Below are positions 10,420 through 20,136 of a stretch of DNA of 64,000 nucleotides, piece by piece (position 1 is the stretch's first letter; each line of letters starts with the position of its first letter). The position numbers and the translations under genes were made by a program. Where the stretch lies: positions 310,001 through 374,000 of the forward strand of contig NZ_CP101717.1 in assembly GCF_030643825.1 (NCBI RefSeq), written 5' to 3'. Under the pieces are notes generated by a model, which was not told where the DNA came from, did no database searches, and saw only the letters and a program-made list of their open reading frames with translations. Source of the stretch: Salinispirillum sp. LH 10-3-1 (GTDB lineage: Bacteria > Pseudomonadota > Gammaproteobacteria > Pseudomonadales > Natronospirillaceae).

Positions 10420-12261
10420 TCACGATAGGCGGATCACGTCGTTGGATGGAGTGGCGCTGTAAATGTCGGTCACGACGGCTGCTCGGTTTTCTAATACGGC
10501 CCGTTGGTTGATGGAGCCTTTGTCGGTAATTTCATGTGCGTCCAAGCGCGGAGGCTCATCCAGTAATACGGCACGAGCGACGCGATTAGACCCACCGGTG
10601 CTGGTGTCGATCAGGTGCTGCAACAGGCTTTCAAAGCGTGCGCGCACCGCGGGGCTGTAATGTATGTCCGTGTTGCTGGCTTCTGGGCCCAAGCCGGACA
10701 GGGCGCGGCATTGTTCTACATCGGTGAACACCAGCATGGAGACATAGGGTTTATCAAGCCCGGCGATCACCACGTCTTTGATCAGTGGCGCGCCAGCTTC
10801 AATGACCTTCGCGCGCAATGGCCCAACGCTGACCCATGTGCCGGTGTCCAGCTTGAAGTCTTCAGAAATCCGCCCGTCGAAGCGCATGCCGCGCTGCGGG
10901 TTAGTGGGGTCGATGAACTTGGCGGCATCGCCTAAGCAATAAAAGCCTTCGTCGTCAAAACTCTTGGCGGTGATGTCCGGTTGCCGCCAGTAGCCGGGCA
11001 TGACGTTGGGGCCACGCACGCGGATTTCGGTCTTGCCGCCGTTGGGCACCAGTTTGATTTCCACGCCAAAGGCCGGTGTGCCAATAACCCCAGACTGCGA
11101 TTCTTCGAGCGACGCGAACATGGCCGACGGGGCGGTTTCTGTGGCCCCCAAGCCCGTTAGCATGCCGATTTTGTGGCCCAATGTTTTGATCGCCAATGCA
11201 TCAAGTCGATCCCACACATGCTGCGCCAAACTGGCCCCGGCAAAGAACATCAGGTTCAAGTCTTTGAAGAAGTGCTCGCGCAAGGCGTCGTCGCGCTCCA
11301 AGTGCTCAACCAGCAGTTCAAAGCCTTTGGGGACGTTGAAATAGACCGTGGGGGAAATTTCCCGCAGGTTCTGCAAGGTGATGTCGATCTGTCCGGGTAC
11401 CGGCTTGCCGTCGTCAATGTACAGCGAGCCACCGTTGTACAGCACGATGCCGACGTTGTGGTTGCCACCAAAAGTATGGTTCCACGGCAACCAGTCGATC
11501 AACACCGGTGGTTGGGTGCGGTGAAAAGTCATCAAACTGGCCAGCATTTCTTGGTTAGCACACAGCATCCGGTTGGTGTTGATGACACCTTTGGGCATGC
11601 CGGTCGAGCCGGAAGTGAACAGAAACTTGGCGATGGTGTCGGCGGTTACCGCGTTGTGCGCCCGATCCACGGCGTCGGTGATCGGCGTATTGAGCAGGTC
11701 TGCAAAGGAGGTAGCTGCACCGTCGTAACCCGAGGCGTCGACGGCTACACAGGTGGTGTCGGTGGACTGGATAACGCTAAGCGCCGGGCCGAACTGGCCG
11801 GCGCTGTCAACGAACAATAGCCCAGGCGTCAAGAGTTCACAGATGTATTTGGCTTTGCTGAAATCTTTGCTGACCAAGCAATAGGCCGGTGAGATAGGCG
11901 CGTAGGGTACGCCAACATACATGGCGGCGAAGGCCAGCAACAGGTGTTCGATGCTGTTGCCAGACAGAATGACCACCGGGCGTTCGGCTGACAAGTCGCG
12001 GTCGAGCAACGCCTGACCCAGAGCCCGCACTTTCTGGTGCGCGTCGGCGTAAGTAAGCTTCTGCCAATCGCCGGAGGCATCGCGGCGGGCTACTAGCACC
12101 TGGTCTGGTGTGCGTTCGGCCCACTCGTCGAGCCGCTGCATTAAGGTTTCCGGGTAGGGGCTAAGTGGTTCTTTATTGCGCAGCAATTGGCTGCCATCTG
12201 GGCGGTCGATCAGTTCGACGGTGCCAATACCCAGCGTCAAAGCTTTATATTCTGTACTCAT
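10420..12261 (-). CDS. fcs: Feruloyl-CoA / hydroxycinnamoyl-CoA synthetase
   Basis: 613-residue ANL-superfamily acid-CoA ligase activating ferulate, p-coumarate or caffeate with ATP and CoA. The P-loop TSGSTGMPKG is at residues 216-225. WLPWNHTFGGNHN, GLGATETAPS, the RFDGRISEDFKL adenylate-binding motif and the C-terminal KGSINQRAVL lysine region follow. Length and the WLPWNHTFGGN motif match the Fcs subfamily rather than 4-coumarate ligases of plants. It lies in one operon with the acyl-CoA dehydrogenase, SDR, thiolase and crotonase genes and precedes the thioesterase. Confidence 0.88.
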   Translation of the reverse strand: MSTEYKALTLGIGTVELIDRPDGSQLLRNKEPLSPYPETLMQRLDEWAERTPDQVLVARRDASGDWQKLTYADAHQKVRALGQALLDRDLSAERPVVILSGNSIEHLLLAFAAMYVGVPYAPISPAYCLVSKDFSKAKYICELLTPGLLFVDSAGQFGPALSVIQSTDTTCVAVDASGYDGAATSFADLLNTPITDAVDRAHNAVTADTIAKFLFTSGSTGMPKGVINTNRMLCANQEMLASLMTFHRTQPPVLIDWLPWNHTFGGNHNVGIVLYNGGSLYIDDGKPVPGQIDITLQNLREISPTVYFNVPKGFELLVEHLERDDALREHFFKDLNLMFFAGASLAQHVWDRLDALAIKTLGHKIGMLTGLGATETAPSAMFASLEESQSGVIGTPAFGVEIKLVPNGGKTEIRVRGPNVMPGYWRQPDITAKSFDDEGFYCLGDAAKFIDPTNPQRGMRFDGRISEDFKLDTGTWVSVGPLRAKVIEAGAPLIKDVVIAGLDKPYVSMLVFTDVEQCRALSGLGPEASNTDIHYSPAVRARFESLLQHLIDTSTGGSNRVARAVLLDEPPRLDAHEITDKGSINQRAVLENRAAVVTDIYSATPSNDVIRLS

Positions 12262-12295
12262 GTCGAAAACCCTATGGTGCTCGTCGTTGACGTTT

Positions 12296-13990
12296 TTATT
12301 GTTGGAAGTCGTAGTTTTTTAGGCCCGCATCGGCCTGCGCAACGCGGGCGAGGTGGCTGTGCATCTCCGGCAACCAATGGGCGAGATAGAAGTCTCGCGT
12401 GGCGCTTAAGTTGCGCCGATACCCGGCGTCCACCGCGGGTGATTGAGCGCGTTGTGTGGCGTGGCACAGTTGCCAGGCTCCCGCGAGGGTACCCACCGCT
12501 TCCAGCAAGGGCACTGCAGCGGCATGTAAATACGCTTGGTCCGGTTGAGTTTGCAGGCGGGCGGTGGTGTCACGCAGGGCCTGTACGGCCGACAGCAATT
12601 CCGCATGAACCGCCACGCGGTCAAGCCAGTGGTTAAACACAGCGCCCTGGTCCTTCAGGATTTTGCGCCACAGTAAGTCCTGAGCCTGAATACCAGTGGT
12701 GCCTTCGTAGATGGTGGAAATCTTTAAATCACGGTAGAACTGCGCCACACCGGTTTCTTCAATAAAGCCCATGCCACCGAATATCTGGATAGCGTCACTG
12801 GTCAGTCGATTTGCGGTCTCGGTTGACCACGCTTTGAATACCGGAGTGAGTAGTTCAAGCTCGGCGTGCGCATCTGCTTGTTCAGCGTGCCCGTCCTGTC
12901 GTGCCTGATCAACGCGGAAACCCAGGTGGTAGCCCAGCAGCCGTGAAGCCAGAGTTTGACTGCGCATTCGCAGCAGTAATCGTTGTATGTCCGGGTGGTG
13001 AATCAGCGCGGTCGGACTTTCTCCCGTGGTAGGGTTTTTGCCTTGCCGACGCTCCCGGGCCCATTGCAGCGCCGCTTGATAAGCGCGCTCGGCAACCGCG
13101 GTCCCTTGCAGTCCTACGCTCAAGCGAGCTTCGTTCATCATCACAAACATGATGCGCAGGCCTTGGTTAGGCGGGCCGACCAGTTCACCCCATGCGTGCT
13201 CAAATTGCAGCGTACAGGTTGGGCTGCCGTGCAGGCCCATTTTGTGTTCAATGCCGGTGCAGGTGACGCCGTTACGCTGGTCTGCACGGCGGCTGGGTAC
13301 GGCAAACAAGGAAATCCCGCGGCTGCCTGCGGGTGCGTCCGGTAGCCGCGCCAGGACCAGGTGCACGATGTTATCGGTCATGTCGTGCTGACCGAAGGTG
13401 ATGTACAGCTTGTTGCCCGTCAGTCGGTAGCCGCCGTCCATGTCCGGGGTGGCACGGGTGGTCAGCAAGCCAAGGTCGGAACCGGAACCCGGCTCGGTCA
13501 GCGCCATGGTGGCCGTCCATTCCCCGCTGACCAACAAGGGGCCATAGTGTTTGATTAAGGCGTCATCGCCACTGGCGATCAGCGCCTCGACGGCACCCTC
13601 GGTAAGCGGTTGAATCATGCTGAAGGCCAGATTCGCACTCTGCCAGCATTCGGCCACGGGCATCGCCAGCAACTTGGGTAAGGCCTGGCCGCCCAAGGCT
13701 TCGGGTAAGCACAGACCCGTCCAGCTCGCGTCACGGAATTGCGCATAGGCGGCAGGCCAGCCGTTTGGCGTGCTCACCTTGCCGTCTTGCCATTGGCAAC
13801 CCTGCCGGTCGCCAATAGGGTTTAACGGTGCTAAGACCTGCTCGGCAAAGCGCCCGGCCTCGTCTACGATGGCGGTCATCAGGTCGACATCAATAGTGGC
13901 GCAGGCGTCCACCGTCGCCAGTGCCTCAGCGCCAATGTGATGCTGCAGAATAAAGGCGATGTCGTCACGCGGGGCGCGATACTCCAACAT
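12296..13990 (-). CDS. Acyl-CoA dehydrogenase (DmdC-like long form)
   Basis: 564-residue FAD acyl-CoA dehydrogenase with the ALTEPGSGSDLG flavin/substrate loop at about residues 168-179 and the IYEGTTGIQAQDLLWRK region carrying the usual catalytic Glu. A C-terminal helical extension is typical of the 560-600 residue DmdC/AcdA-like group. In a hydroxycinnamate operon it would desaturate dihydro-hydroxycinnamoyl-CoA (phenylpropanoyl-CoA) so that saturated side chains can enter the same pathway. This role is inferred from neighbours. Confidence 0.85.
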   Translation of the reverse strand: MLEYRAPRDDIAFILQHHIGAEALATVDACATIDVDLMTAIVDEAGRFAEQVLAPLNPIGDRQGCQWQDGKVSTPNGWPAAYAQFRDASWTGLCLPEALGGQALPKLLAMPVAECWQSANLAFSMIQPLTEGAVEALIASGDDALIKHYGPLLVSGEWTATMALTEPGSGSDLGLLTTRATPDMDGGYRLTGNKLYITFGQHDMTDNIVHLVLARLPDAPAGSRGISLFAVPSRRADQRNGVTCTGIEHKMGLHGSPTCTLQFEHAWGELVGPPNQGLRIMFVMMNEARLSVGLQGTAVAERAYQAALQWARERRQGKNPTTGESPTALIHHPDIQRLLLRMRSQTLASRLLGYHLGFRVDQARQDGHAEQADAHAELELLTPVFKAWSTETANRLTSDAIQIFGGMGFIEETGVAQFYRDLKISTIYEGTTGIQAQDLLWRKILKDQGAVFNHWLDRVAVHAELLSAVQALRDTTARLQTQPDQAYLHAAAVPLLEAVGTLAGAWQLCHATQRAQSPAVDAGYRRNLSATRDFYLAHWLPEMHSHLARVAQADAGLKNYDFQQ

Positions 13991-14002
13991 GGTTGATGTT
14001 CC

Positions 14003-14770
14003 TCAGCGTGCTGCCATGCGTAAGGCGCCGTCGAGACGGATCACCTCACCATTCAACATGGGGTTTTCGATGATATGGCAGACGAGCCGTGCAAATTCGT
14101 CGGGTTCACCCAAGCGTGGCGGGAAGGGCACAGACTCGCCAAGCGACTGCTGCACTTCTTCCGGTAAGGCGTCCATCATCGGGGTTTTGAACAAGCCCGG
14201 CGCAATGGTCATCACTCGGATACCGAAGTCGGCCAGTTCACGCGCGATGGGCAAGGTCATGCTGACAATGCCCCCTTTCGAGGCCGCATACGCCGCTTGC
14301 CCGATTTGTCCGTCGTATGCGGCGACGGAGGCGGTATTGATGATGACACCCTGTTCGCGCTCGGCATTCACGGCGTTGTGCTGCATGGCGTCGGCGGCGA
14401 GGCGGATCATATTAAAGGTGCCGATCAGATTAACGCCAATCATGCGCTGAAAGCGTTCGAGTTCATGTATGCCCTTGCGGCCCAGCAAACGCGCTGCGCC
14501 GGGCACGCCGGCACAGTTGACCAAACCATTCAGTTGACCACCCCATTCAACAGCCGCTTTAACGCAGGCCGTGGCTTGCGCGCTGTCGGTGATGTCGGTT
14601 GCCATGAAGCGCGCCTGCTCACCCAGTTCGGCCGCCAGGGCGGTACCGCGCTCGGCGTTAACGTCGGCCATCATGACACGAGCGCCTTGTTGTAACAGGC
14701 GGCGCGTTACGCCTTCACCGAGTCCTGAGCTGGCCCCGGTGACGAGAAATGTAGCGTCTTGAATGTTCAT
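14003..14770 (-). CDS. SDR-family 3-hydroxyacyl-CoA dehydrogenase
   Basis: 255-residue short-chain dehydrogenase. The cofactor motif TGASSGLG is at residues 11-18; Asp36 after the second strand favours NAD. The NCAG motif is at about 85-88 and the catalytic Ser148, Tyr161 and Lys165 (YAASK) are present. It resembles the HSD10-like 3-hydroxyacyl-CoA dehydrogenases. Placed between acyl-CoA dehydrogenase and thiolase, it should oxidise the 3-hydroxy-3-arylpropanoyl-CoA made by the crotonase to the 3-oxo form. Confidence 0.83.
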   Translation of the reverse strand: MNIQDATFLVTGASSGLGEGVTRRLLQQGARVMMADVNAERGTALAAELGEQARFMATDITDSAQATACVKAAVEWGGQLNGLVNCAGVPGAARLLGRKGIHELERFQRMIGVNLIGTFNMIRLAADAMQHNAVNAEREQGVIINTASVAAYDGQIGQAAYAASKGGIVSMTLPIARELADFGIRVMTIAPGLFKTPMMDALPEEVQQSLGESVPFPPRLGEPDEFARLVCHIIENPMLNGEVIRLDGALRMAAR

Positions 14771-14782
14771 ATAGGCTCCTCG

Positions 14783-16042
14783 TTATCCCGCGTTTTCAAG
14801 TAGCACGGCAATGCCTTGACCGCCGCCTGCACAGGCGGTCGAAATGCCAAACTGCTGTTGGTCACGCTGTAATTGACGACCCAAGGTGTGGGTTAAGCGA
14901 ACCCCGGACACTGCCAAGGGATGACCCATAGCAGTGGAGCCGCCTTGACGATTGAGGCGCTCTCGGTCTAAGCCCAGCTCGCGCTCAACGGCGATGCACT
15001 GGGCAGCGAAGGCTTCGTTGAGTTCGAAGCGGCCAATATCGTTTAACGTCATACCCTGACGCTGCAACAGGGCGCGCACGGCGGGTGCCGGGCCAATGCC
15101 CATGATTTCGGGCGGCACACCGACCACGGATCCGGCAACGATGCGGGCTAGGGGTTTCAAACCGTGTGCGCGCACATAGTCGCCACGGGCAATTAATACA
15201 GCGCCGCCACCATCCACCACGCCGGACGAATTGCCGCCGGTCTGCACGCCACCAAAAGCGGGGCGCAGGCGACTCAAAACATCCATCGGGCTAGGGCGAA
15301 TATGTCCGTCGCGGGTGAACTCGGTCGCCCGATCGGCCAGCTTGAGGCCACGGCTGGCGTAGCCGTCTAGCGCCCATTCGGCGTTGTGCACGGGCACAAC
15401 TTCGTCGTCGTAATAACCTTCGTCCCAAGCGCGAATGGCGTTGGCAAAGCTGCGCGCGGCAAATTCATCGGCTTCTTGTCGGCTGACGTTGTATTGCTGG
15501 GCCAGATTTTCAGCTGTATGGCCCATGTTGATACCAGGGGCCGGGTCGATCAGGGCTTCCCACAAGAAGTCCTTAAACTCCACCTGCCCCATGCGGAACC
15601 CGGCACGGTGGGTATAGGAGGCCACCGGGTTGCGGGACATGGATTCGCCCGCTGCGCATAGCACCACTTTGGCACGGCCCAGCGTGATCTGATCGGCGGC
15701 GGTCAAAATGGCTTCGAACCCGGTGCCGCACAGACGGTGTACCAGCAATGCGGGGCGCGATTGCGGTACACCGGAATACAAACCGATGTGACGGGGCAGC
15801 ATGTAGGCATCGAAACTGGCTTGCGCCACACTGCCCGCGACAATGGCGTCGACGTCGGTAGCGGGAATGCCGGTGGCATCAAACAGCGCACGTGCAGCGT
15901 AGATACCCAAATCGGTGGGCGACACATCGCGCAAGACACCGCTCAGATCAGCAAAGGGTGTGCGGCGGCCATCGACCAACCAAATGTCATCGTACTGGCC
16001 TACTTGGGCGTGTTGTTCAGCGTCAGCAAAACGATTCATCAC
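14783..16042 (-). CDS. Thiolase (3-oxoacyl-CoA thiolase)
   Basis: 419-residue thiolase. The acyl-enzyme Cys105 is in HRLCGTGFEA; NEAFAAQ, GGSTAMGHPLAVSG (catalytic His) and CAGGGQG (second Cys) follow in order. It should split 3-oxo-3-arylpropanoyl-CoA into acetyl-CoA and an aromatic acyl-CoA (4-hydroxybenzoyl- or vanilloyl-CoA). GHPLAVSG replaces the more usual GHPLGASG. The start overlaps the crotonase stop by 4 bases (ATGA), so the two are coupled. Confidence 0.88.
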   Translation of the reverse strand: MMNRFADAEQHAQVGQYDDIWLVDGRRTPFADLSGVLRDVSPTDLGIYAARALFDATGIPATDVDAIVAGSVAQASFDAYMLPRHIGLYSGVPQSRPALLVHRLCGTGFEAILTAADQITLGRAKVVLCAAGESMSRNPVASYTHRAGFRMGQVEFKDFLWEALIDPAPGINMGHTAENLAQQYNVSRQEADEFAARSFANAIRAWDEGYYDDEVVPVHNAEWALDGYASRGLKLADRATEFTRDGHIRPSPMDVLSRLRPAFGGVQTGGNSSGVVDGGGAVLIARGDYVRAHGLKPLARIVAGSVVGVPPEIMGIGPAPAVRALLQRQGMTLNDIGRFELNEAFAAQCIAVERELGLDRERLNRQGGSTAMGHPLAVSGVRLTHTLGRQLQRDQQQFGISTACAGGGQGIAVLLENAG

Positions 16043-16800
16043 GATTTCTTCCTATTCAAAAATTCACCTATGCGGGCCTGCACTTCAGGGCTGGTCTGCG
16101 TCATGCCCGCCACCAGAGATTCAGTATAGAGGCCGTCGTCGCCGCTCATGTATTCCAAGCGACCCAGTGCGGTCACCATGGCCCAATTCGACAGCGGGGT
16201 GTTCTGTGCGATGGTCTTAGCCAGTGCCAGTGCTTTGGCTTCTGCTTCGCCCGCTGGAACGAGATAGTGGGCGAGGGCAAGACGCTCACCTTCCTCGGCG
16301 GACAAGGTGCGGCCCGTCAGCATCATGTCGGCCATGCGGGCTGAACCGATGATGCGGGCGATACGTACTGAACCACCACCACCGACAAAAATACCGTGAC
16401 GACCTTCAGGAAGGCGAAAGAATGTATCGGGTTCGGCCACGCGTACATGGGTGCTGGCGGCCAATTCCAGTCCACCGCCGATGACAGCACCCTTGAGTGC
16501 CCCAATAACGGGTAAACCACAATTTTGAATTTTGCCGAACACGCGGTGCCACATGCGGGAGTGCTGAACCACACCATAAGGGTCGCGGGCTTGATGCTCG
16601 GCCAAGTCGAGCCCGGCACAAAAGTTGTCGCCGCTACCGCTCAGTACCACTACACGGGCGCTTTCGGGCATCTGGTCGAATAAGGATTCTAGTTCGAGCA
16701 GCAAGTTGTCATTAATGGCATTATGCTTAGCAGGACGGTTTAGCCGAATGTGCGCGATGCCATCGTTTAGGTCAAAGGTGACCAAGGCGGATTGAGTCAT
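16039..16800 (-). CDS. Enoyl-CoA hydratase (crotonase family)
   Basis: 253-residue crotonase. The oxyanion-hole regions are NFCAGLDL and GAVIGGGLELA, and both catalytic glutamates of true hydratases are present (Glu112 in GGGLEL, Glu132 in LPEGRHG). It does not resemble the hydroxycinnamoyl-CoA hydratase-lyase (Ech/HCHL), which lacks this pattern and is longer. Together with a dehydrogenase and thiolase next door, this argues for a beta-oxidative rather than retro-aldol route. It is the first gene of the operon, divergent from the TRAP transporter. Confidence 0.85.
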   Translation of the reverse strand: MTQSALVTFDLNDGIAHIRLNRPAKHNAINDNLLLELESLFDQMPESARVVVLSGSGDNFCAGLDLAEHQARDPYGVVQHSRMWHRVFGKIQNCGLPVIGALKGAVIGGGLELAASTHVRVAEPDTFFRLPEGRHGIFVGGGGSVRIARIIGSARMADMMLTGRTLSAEEGERLALAHYLVPAGEAEAKALALAKTIAQNTPLSNWAMVTALGRLEYMSGDDGLYTESLVAGMTQTSPEVQARIGEFLNRKKS

Positions 16801-16845
16801 AGTGATGCCTGTTCTAGTAACTGTGCGAGTAGCAGTAGCATACCG

Positions 16846-16869
16846 ATAATTGTTGTAAGATAAAACAAT
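16846..16869. promoter_or_regulatory. MarR-type operator candidate, copy 1
   Basis: A 24-base sequence identical to 16926-16949. Its core is the inverted repeat ATTGTT-N9-AACAAT, typical in size for a MarR dimer site. It lies 46 bases upstream of the crotonase start, in a good place to block the leftward promoter. The marR gene at 20137 is the likely source of the ligand. Confidence 0.7.
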
Positions 16870-16925
16870 TTAATTTATAAACATACTTGTCGTGTAAAAC
16901 CGATAGGTATAAACAGTTATTTTAA

Positions 16926-16949
16926 ATAATTGTTGTAAGATAAAACAAT
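16926..16949. promoter_or_regulatory. MarR-type operator candidate, copy 2
   Basis: Exact second copy of the 24-base operator, 80 bases from copy 1 and 80 bases upstream of the dctP start, placed to control the rightward transporter promoter. The region between the copies is AT-rich, as expected for back-to-back promoters. Confidence 0.7.
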
Positions 16950-17028
16950 GTATGCATGATGGGTGCATGGAAGGCCAGTCGCCTTCTGTGTAGAGAATCC
17001 GAACAATAAATCTAAGAACGAGGACGAC

Positions 17029-18174
17029 ATGATGTTCAATCGCAGCTTTCAGAAAAGCGTGGCGAAGGGCCTAGTAGCCGGCGCCACTGCACTGTTACTG
17101 TTAAGCCAGACTGGCGCGGCTCAACAGCTACGGCTAACGCCGGGTACGCCTCCTGCGCACCCGGGCCATACACCACTCTACACCGTCTTTCAGGCACAAT
17201 TGCCTGAGCTGACAGAAGGCCGCATGCGCGGTGTTATTTTAGGCACAGAAGTCGCTAACATCGGCAACATGCGTACCGCCATTCGCTCCGGCTTGTCGGA
17301 TGTGGGGATGTTCTTGCCTGCCTATTTTCCGTCTGATCTGCCCAATGTGAACTTGGTCGGTGACCTGTCTTTCATGGGTACCAATTCGCAAGCCATGGGC
17401 GCGGCGATGACCGAGTACATTGTGAACTGTGCTGATTGTCAGGCCGAGTTGAAGCGCCTGGGCGTGGTGTACACGACGTCCCACGCCTCTGATACCTACC
17501 AGATTCTGACCACCAAACCGATCCGTAATGTAGAAGATCTACGCGGCTTGCGCTTACGTGTAGGTGGACCACACTATGCCCGTTGGGCAGAAGCCATGGG
17601 CGCGGTAGGCGCAAACGTTTCGGTGGGTGAAACCTTTGAAGCGATTTCACAAGGTGTGTTGGATGGCACCATTGCGTCGTCCGCTGATATGATTTCGTTC
17701 CGTCTTGATGATGTGGTTACTCACGTCAGCACGCTGCGTCTGGGCACCTATCACTCAACAATATCGCACGCGGTGGGTAACAATACGTGGGCGCGCTTGT
17801 CGGCTAACGACCGTCGTGCCATTGCTGAGGCCTCAACCTTGGCCAGTGCCATGTCGACGCAGCGCTGGGCGCATGAAATGGCAGGAGCTGCTGAAGCCGG
17901 CGCACGTACTAAAGGCATCGAATTCATTGAGCCGAGTGCTGCTCTGGTAGCTGCGTCTGACGCTTTTAAAGCGCGTGATCTCGACAGCATCGTGGGCCGA
18001 GCAGAAGGGCGTGATGGCTTAACCAACGTGGCTGCAAAAATGGCGGAATTCGAACGCTTAGTCGACAAGTGGACGGCGTTTGCTGAATCCGTAGACAATG
18101 ACCCCGAGAAAATGGCTGAGCAGATCAACCGTGAAGTGTGGGCCAACGTCGACTTTACCCGCTACGGTCTATAG
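17029..18174 (+). CDS. TRAP transporter substrate-binding protein (DctP type)
   Basis: 381-residue periplasmic binding protein. The start at 17029 is chosen because GAGG lies just upstream and a signal peptide then begins at once (SVAKGLVAGATALLLLSQTGAAQQ, cleavage near AAQ). An upstream ATG at 16963 gives a 22-residue non-signal leader. DctP hallmarks are TKPIRNVEDLRGLRLRVGG and the downstream GVLDGTIAS. Divergence from the hydroxycinnamate operon with shared operators implies the ligand is an aromatic acid such as p-coumarate or ferulate. Confidence 0.85.
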   Translation: MMFNRSFQKSVAKGLVAGATALLLLSQTGAAQQLRLTPGTPPAHPGHTPLYTVFQAQLPELTEGRMRGVILGTEVANIGNMRTAIRSGLSDVGMFLPAYFPSDLPNVNLVGDLSFMGTNSQAMGAAMTEYIVNCADCQAELKRLGVVYTTSHASDTYQILTTKPIRNVEDLRGLRLRVGGPHYARWAEAMGAVGANVSVGETFEAISQGVLDGTIASSADMISFRLDDVVTHVSTLRLGTYHSTISHAVGNNTWARLSANDRRAIAEASTLASAMSTQRWAHEMAGAAEAGARTKGIEFIEPSAALVAASDAFKARDLDSIVGRAEGRDGLTNVAAKMAEFERLVDKWTAFAESVDNDPEKMAEQINREVWANVDFTRYGL

Positions 18175-18186
18175 TTATAGCGCTTT

Positions 18187-18219
18187 GGGCGAACTGGCGG
18201 TGGTCGGTTCGTCCTTTTT
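18187..18219 (+). terminator. Attenuator between dctP and dctQ
   Basis: GGGCGAAC pairs with GTTCGTCC (one G-T wobble) across a 12-base loop and is followed by five Ts. Placed between the binding-protein and permease genes, it probably lets the binding protein be made in excess. Confidence 0.6.
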
Positions 18220-18245
18220 CCCTGTGTTTTTTCGTGAGGTGAAGC

Positions 18246-18752
18246 ATGAACGCCCTGTTTCGTGTGTCCAATCGTATCACTGTTGTATTGGCACTGCTGG
18301 GTACCCTCGGTATTGTCGCCATGATGTTACACGTGACTTTGGATGTTGTCTTGCGCAGCACGTTGTCGCGTTCTATGCCCGCTACGCTGGAATTGGTCAC
18401 GCGCTACTACATGGTGTTGCTGGCATTACTCCCACTCGGTTGGGTGGAATGGCAACGCAAGATGATCTCAGTCGAGTTATTTACCGATTTTCTCGGCGCG
18501 CGGGCGCAGCGCTTTAATGAGCTGCTGGTTACCGTGCTGTCGTTGGCAATTTACTTGGTGTTCACCGTCGCCACGTGGGAAAAAGCCGTGGAGCAATACG
18601 CCATTGGCGCTTACGTGATGTCCTTGGATACCCGTATTCCTGTTTGGCCTTCTTATTTTGTGTTGCCGATTTCCTTTGGGTTGGCAGCGTATGTTTGTTT
18701 TATGCGTGGCGTGCAGAGTTTTCTACCGCACACCGTTGCGACGTCCGATTGA
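18246..18752 (+). CDS. TRAP transporter small permease (DctQ type)
   Basis: 168-residue membrane protein with four predicted transmembrane segments. The family hallmark ELVTRYYMVLLALLPLGWVEW is in the second segment region. It pairs with the large permease whose gene starts 9 bases downstream. Start codon at 18246 follows GTGAGGTGAAGC. Confidence 0.85.
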   Translation: MNALFRVSNRITVVLALLGTLGIVAMMLHVTLDVVLRSTLSRSMPATLELVTRYYMVLLALLPLGWVEWQRKMISVELFTDFLGARAQRFNELLVTVLSLAIYLVFTVATWEKAVEQYAIGAYVMSLDTRIPVWPSYFVLPISFGLAAYVCFMRGVQSFLPHTVATSD

Positions 18753-18761
18753 GGCATCATC

Positions 18762-20060
18762 ATGGCAGTTGAAGTTGGCATTTATGGCCTCGTAATCTTA
18801 TTGATTTTGCTTGCCCTGCGGGTCCCTGTTGCTTTGGCATTGATGGTGGTATCGCTGGGTGGCATGAGCTACATGCTTGACTGGAATATTGCCTTCAGTC
18901 TGTTGGCTTCTACCCCCTATGAGTTTGTTGCCAAGTGGACGCTCAGTGCAGTGCCTATGTTCTTATTGATGGGCTTTATCAGTTTTCATACCGGTTTGAC
19001 GGCGGGGCTCTTTAATGCCGCCAAAGTGGTGTTTCGTTGGCTCCCCGGGGGCTTAGCAATTTCCAGTATTTTCGCCAGCTCGGGGTTTGCTGCGGTCAGT
19101 GGTTCCAGTGTTGCTTGCGCAGCGGCCATGGGACGCATCGCTATTCCTGAAATGGTGCGTAATGGCTACAAACCGAGCTTTGCCTGCGGGACGATCGCCG
19201 CGGGCGGGACCATTGGTGCGTTGATTCCACCCAGCATCCTGATGATTGTGTACGGTGTATTTGCGCAGGTGTCGATCACACAGGTCTTTCTGGGCGGTAT
19301 ATCCATTGGCTTGCTGACCGCACTGAGTTACATGCTGATCATTTTATTGGTCAGTTGGTTTCGTCCAGACATCGCGCCACGCCGCCTGGAGTCGGAAGAC
19401 GGCTACACCGCGCGGCAAGCGATACTCGATATTTGGCCGATATTGGTCTTGGGTGTTTTGGTCTTTGGTGGCATGTTCAGTGGCTTTTTCACCGCAACCG
19501 AGGCCGGAGCGGTAGGTGCCGCGGGTGCGCTCATTATTTCACTGGTCACTGGGCGTCTAACCTGGTCGGTTCTTAAAACATCCTTGTTAGAGACTCTGTC
19601 AACCACCAGTGCGTTGTTGATCATCGGCGTGGGCGCTTCCATGTTTACCATCTTCCTGAGTCTCAGTGGTTTGGCGGGTTTTATTTCCCAGTCGGTCTCC
19701 GGTTGGGATCCTACCTACCTGCAATTGATGCTGGTTGTGGTGTTGATCTACTTGTTTTTGGGGCTGTTCATGGAGCCGTTTGGTGCCATGCTGGTCACCT
19801 TGCCTATCTTCCTGCCGGTGTTTGAACTGTACGATGTCAGCCTGATCTGGTTTGGTGTCTTGCTGGTGAAGTTGCTGGAGATTGGCATGATCACACCGCC
19901 AGTGGGTATGAATATCTTTGTCATTCGTGGCGTTGCCAGCCAGTACGCGTCGCTGGTGGATATCTTTAAAGGCGTAGCGATCTTCCTAGTGGCGGACTTG
20001 GCAGTGGTTGCTTTGGTGATCTTCTATCCGGAAATCGTCATGCTGTTCATTCGTGGTTGA
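18762..20060 (+). CDS. TRAP transporter large permease (DctM type)
   Basis: 432-residue DctM-family permease with about 11-12 transmembrane segments. Family landmarks are ALRVPVALAL, SVPMF-like AVPMFLLMGF, SSGFAAVSGSSVACAAAMGRIAIPEM, AGGTIGALIPPSI and the C-terminal EIGMITPPVGMNIFVI. It couples Na+ or H+ gradient to uptake of the ligand bound by the DctP protein at 17029. Confidence 0.92.
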   Translation: MAVEVGIYGLVILLILLALRVPVALALMVVSLGGMSYMLDWNIAFSLLASTPYEFVAKWTLSAVPMFLLMGFISFHTGLTAGLFNAAKVVFRWLPGGLAISSIFASSGFAAVSGSSVACAAAMGRIAIPEMVRNGYKPSFACGTIAAGGTIGALIPPSILMIVYGVFAQVSITQVFLGGISIGLLTALSYMLIILLVSWFRPDIAPRRLESEDGYTARQAILDIWPILVLGVLVFGGMFSGFFTATEAGAVGAAGALIISLVTGRLTWSVLKTSLLETLSTTSALLIIGVGASMFTIFLSLSGLAGFISQSVSGWDPTYLQLMLVVVLIYLFLGLFMEPFGAMLVTLPIFLPVFELYDVSLIWFGVLLVKLLEIGMITPPVGMNIFVIRGVASQYASLVDIFKGVAIFLVADLAVVALVIFYPEIVMLFIRG

Positions 20061-20136
20061 TTACCGCATCAAACAGCGGGGTGTTATCATCCCCGCTAGA
20101 CGCCACCACGCATAAAGATTACGGGCAGGATACCTG

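Noticed and set aside
11173-11820. 215-codon plus-strand frame opposite the CoA ligase gene
   Set aside because: Mirror frame of a GC-rich coding gene; composition is typical of an antisense frame and the ligase motifs are certain.
16039-16800. Assignment of the crotonase as feruloyl-CoA hydratase-lyase (Ech)
   Set aside because: The sequence lacks the HCHL-type motifs and length, and a dehydrogenase and thiolase are in the same operon.
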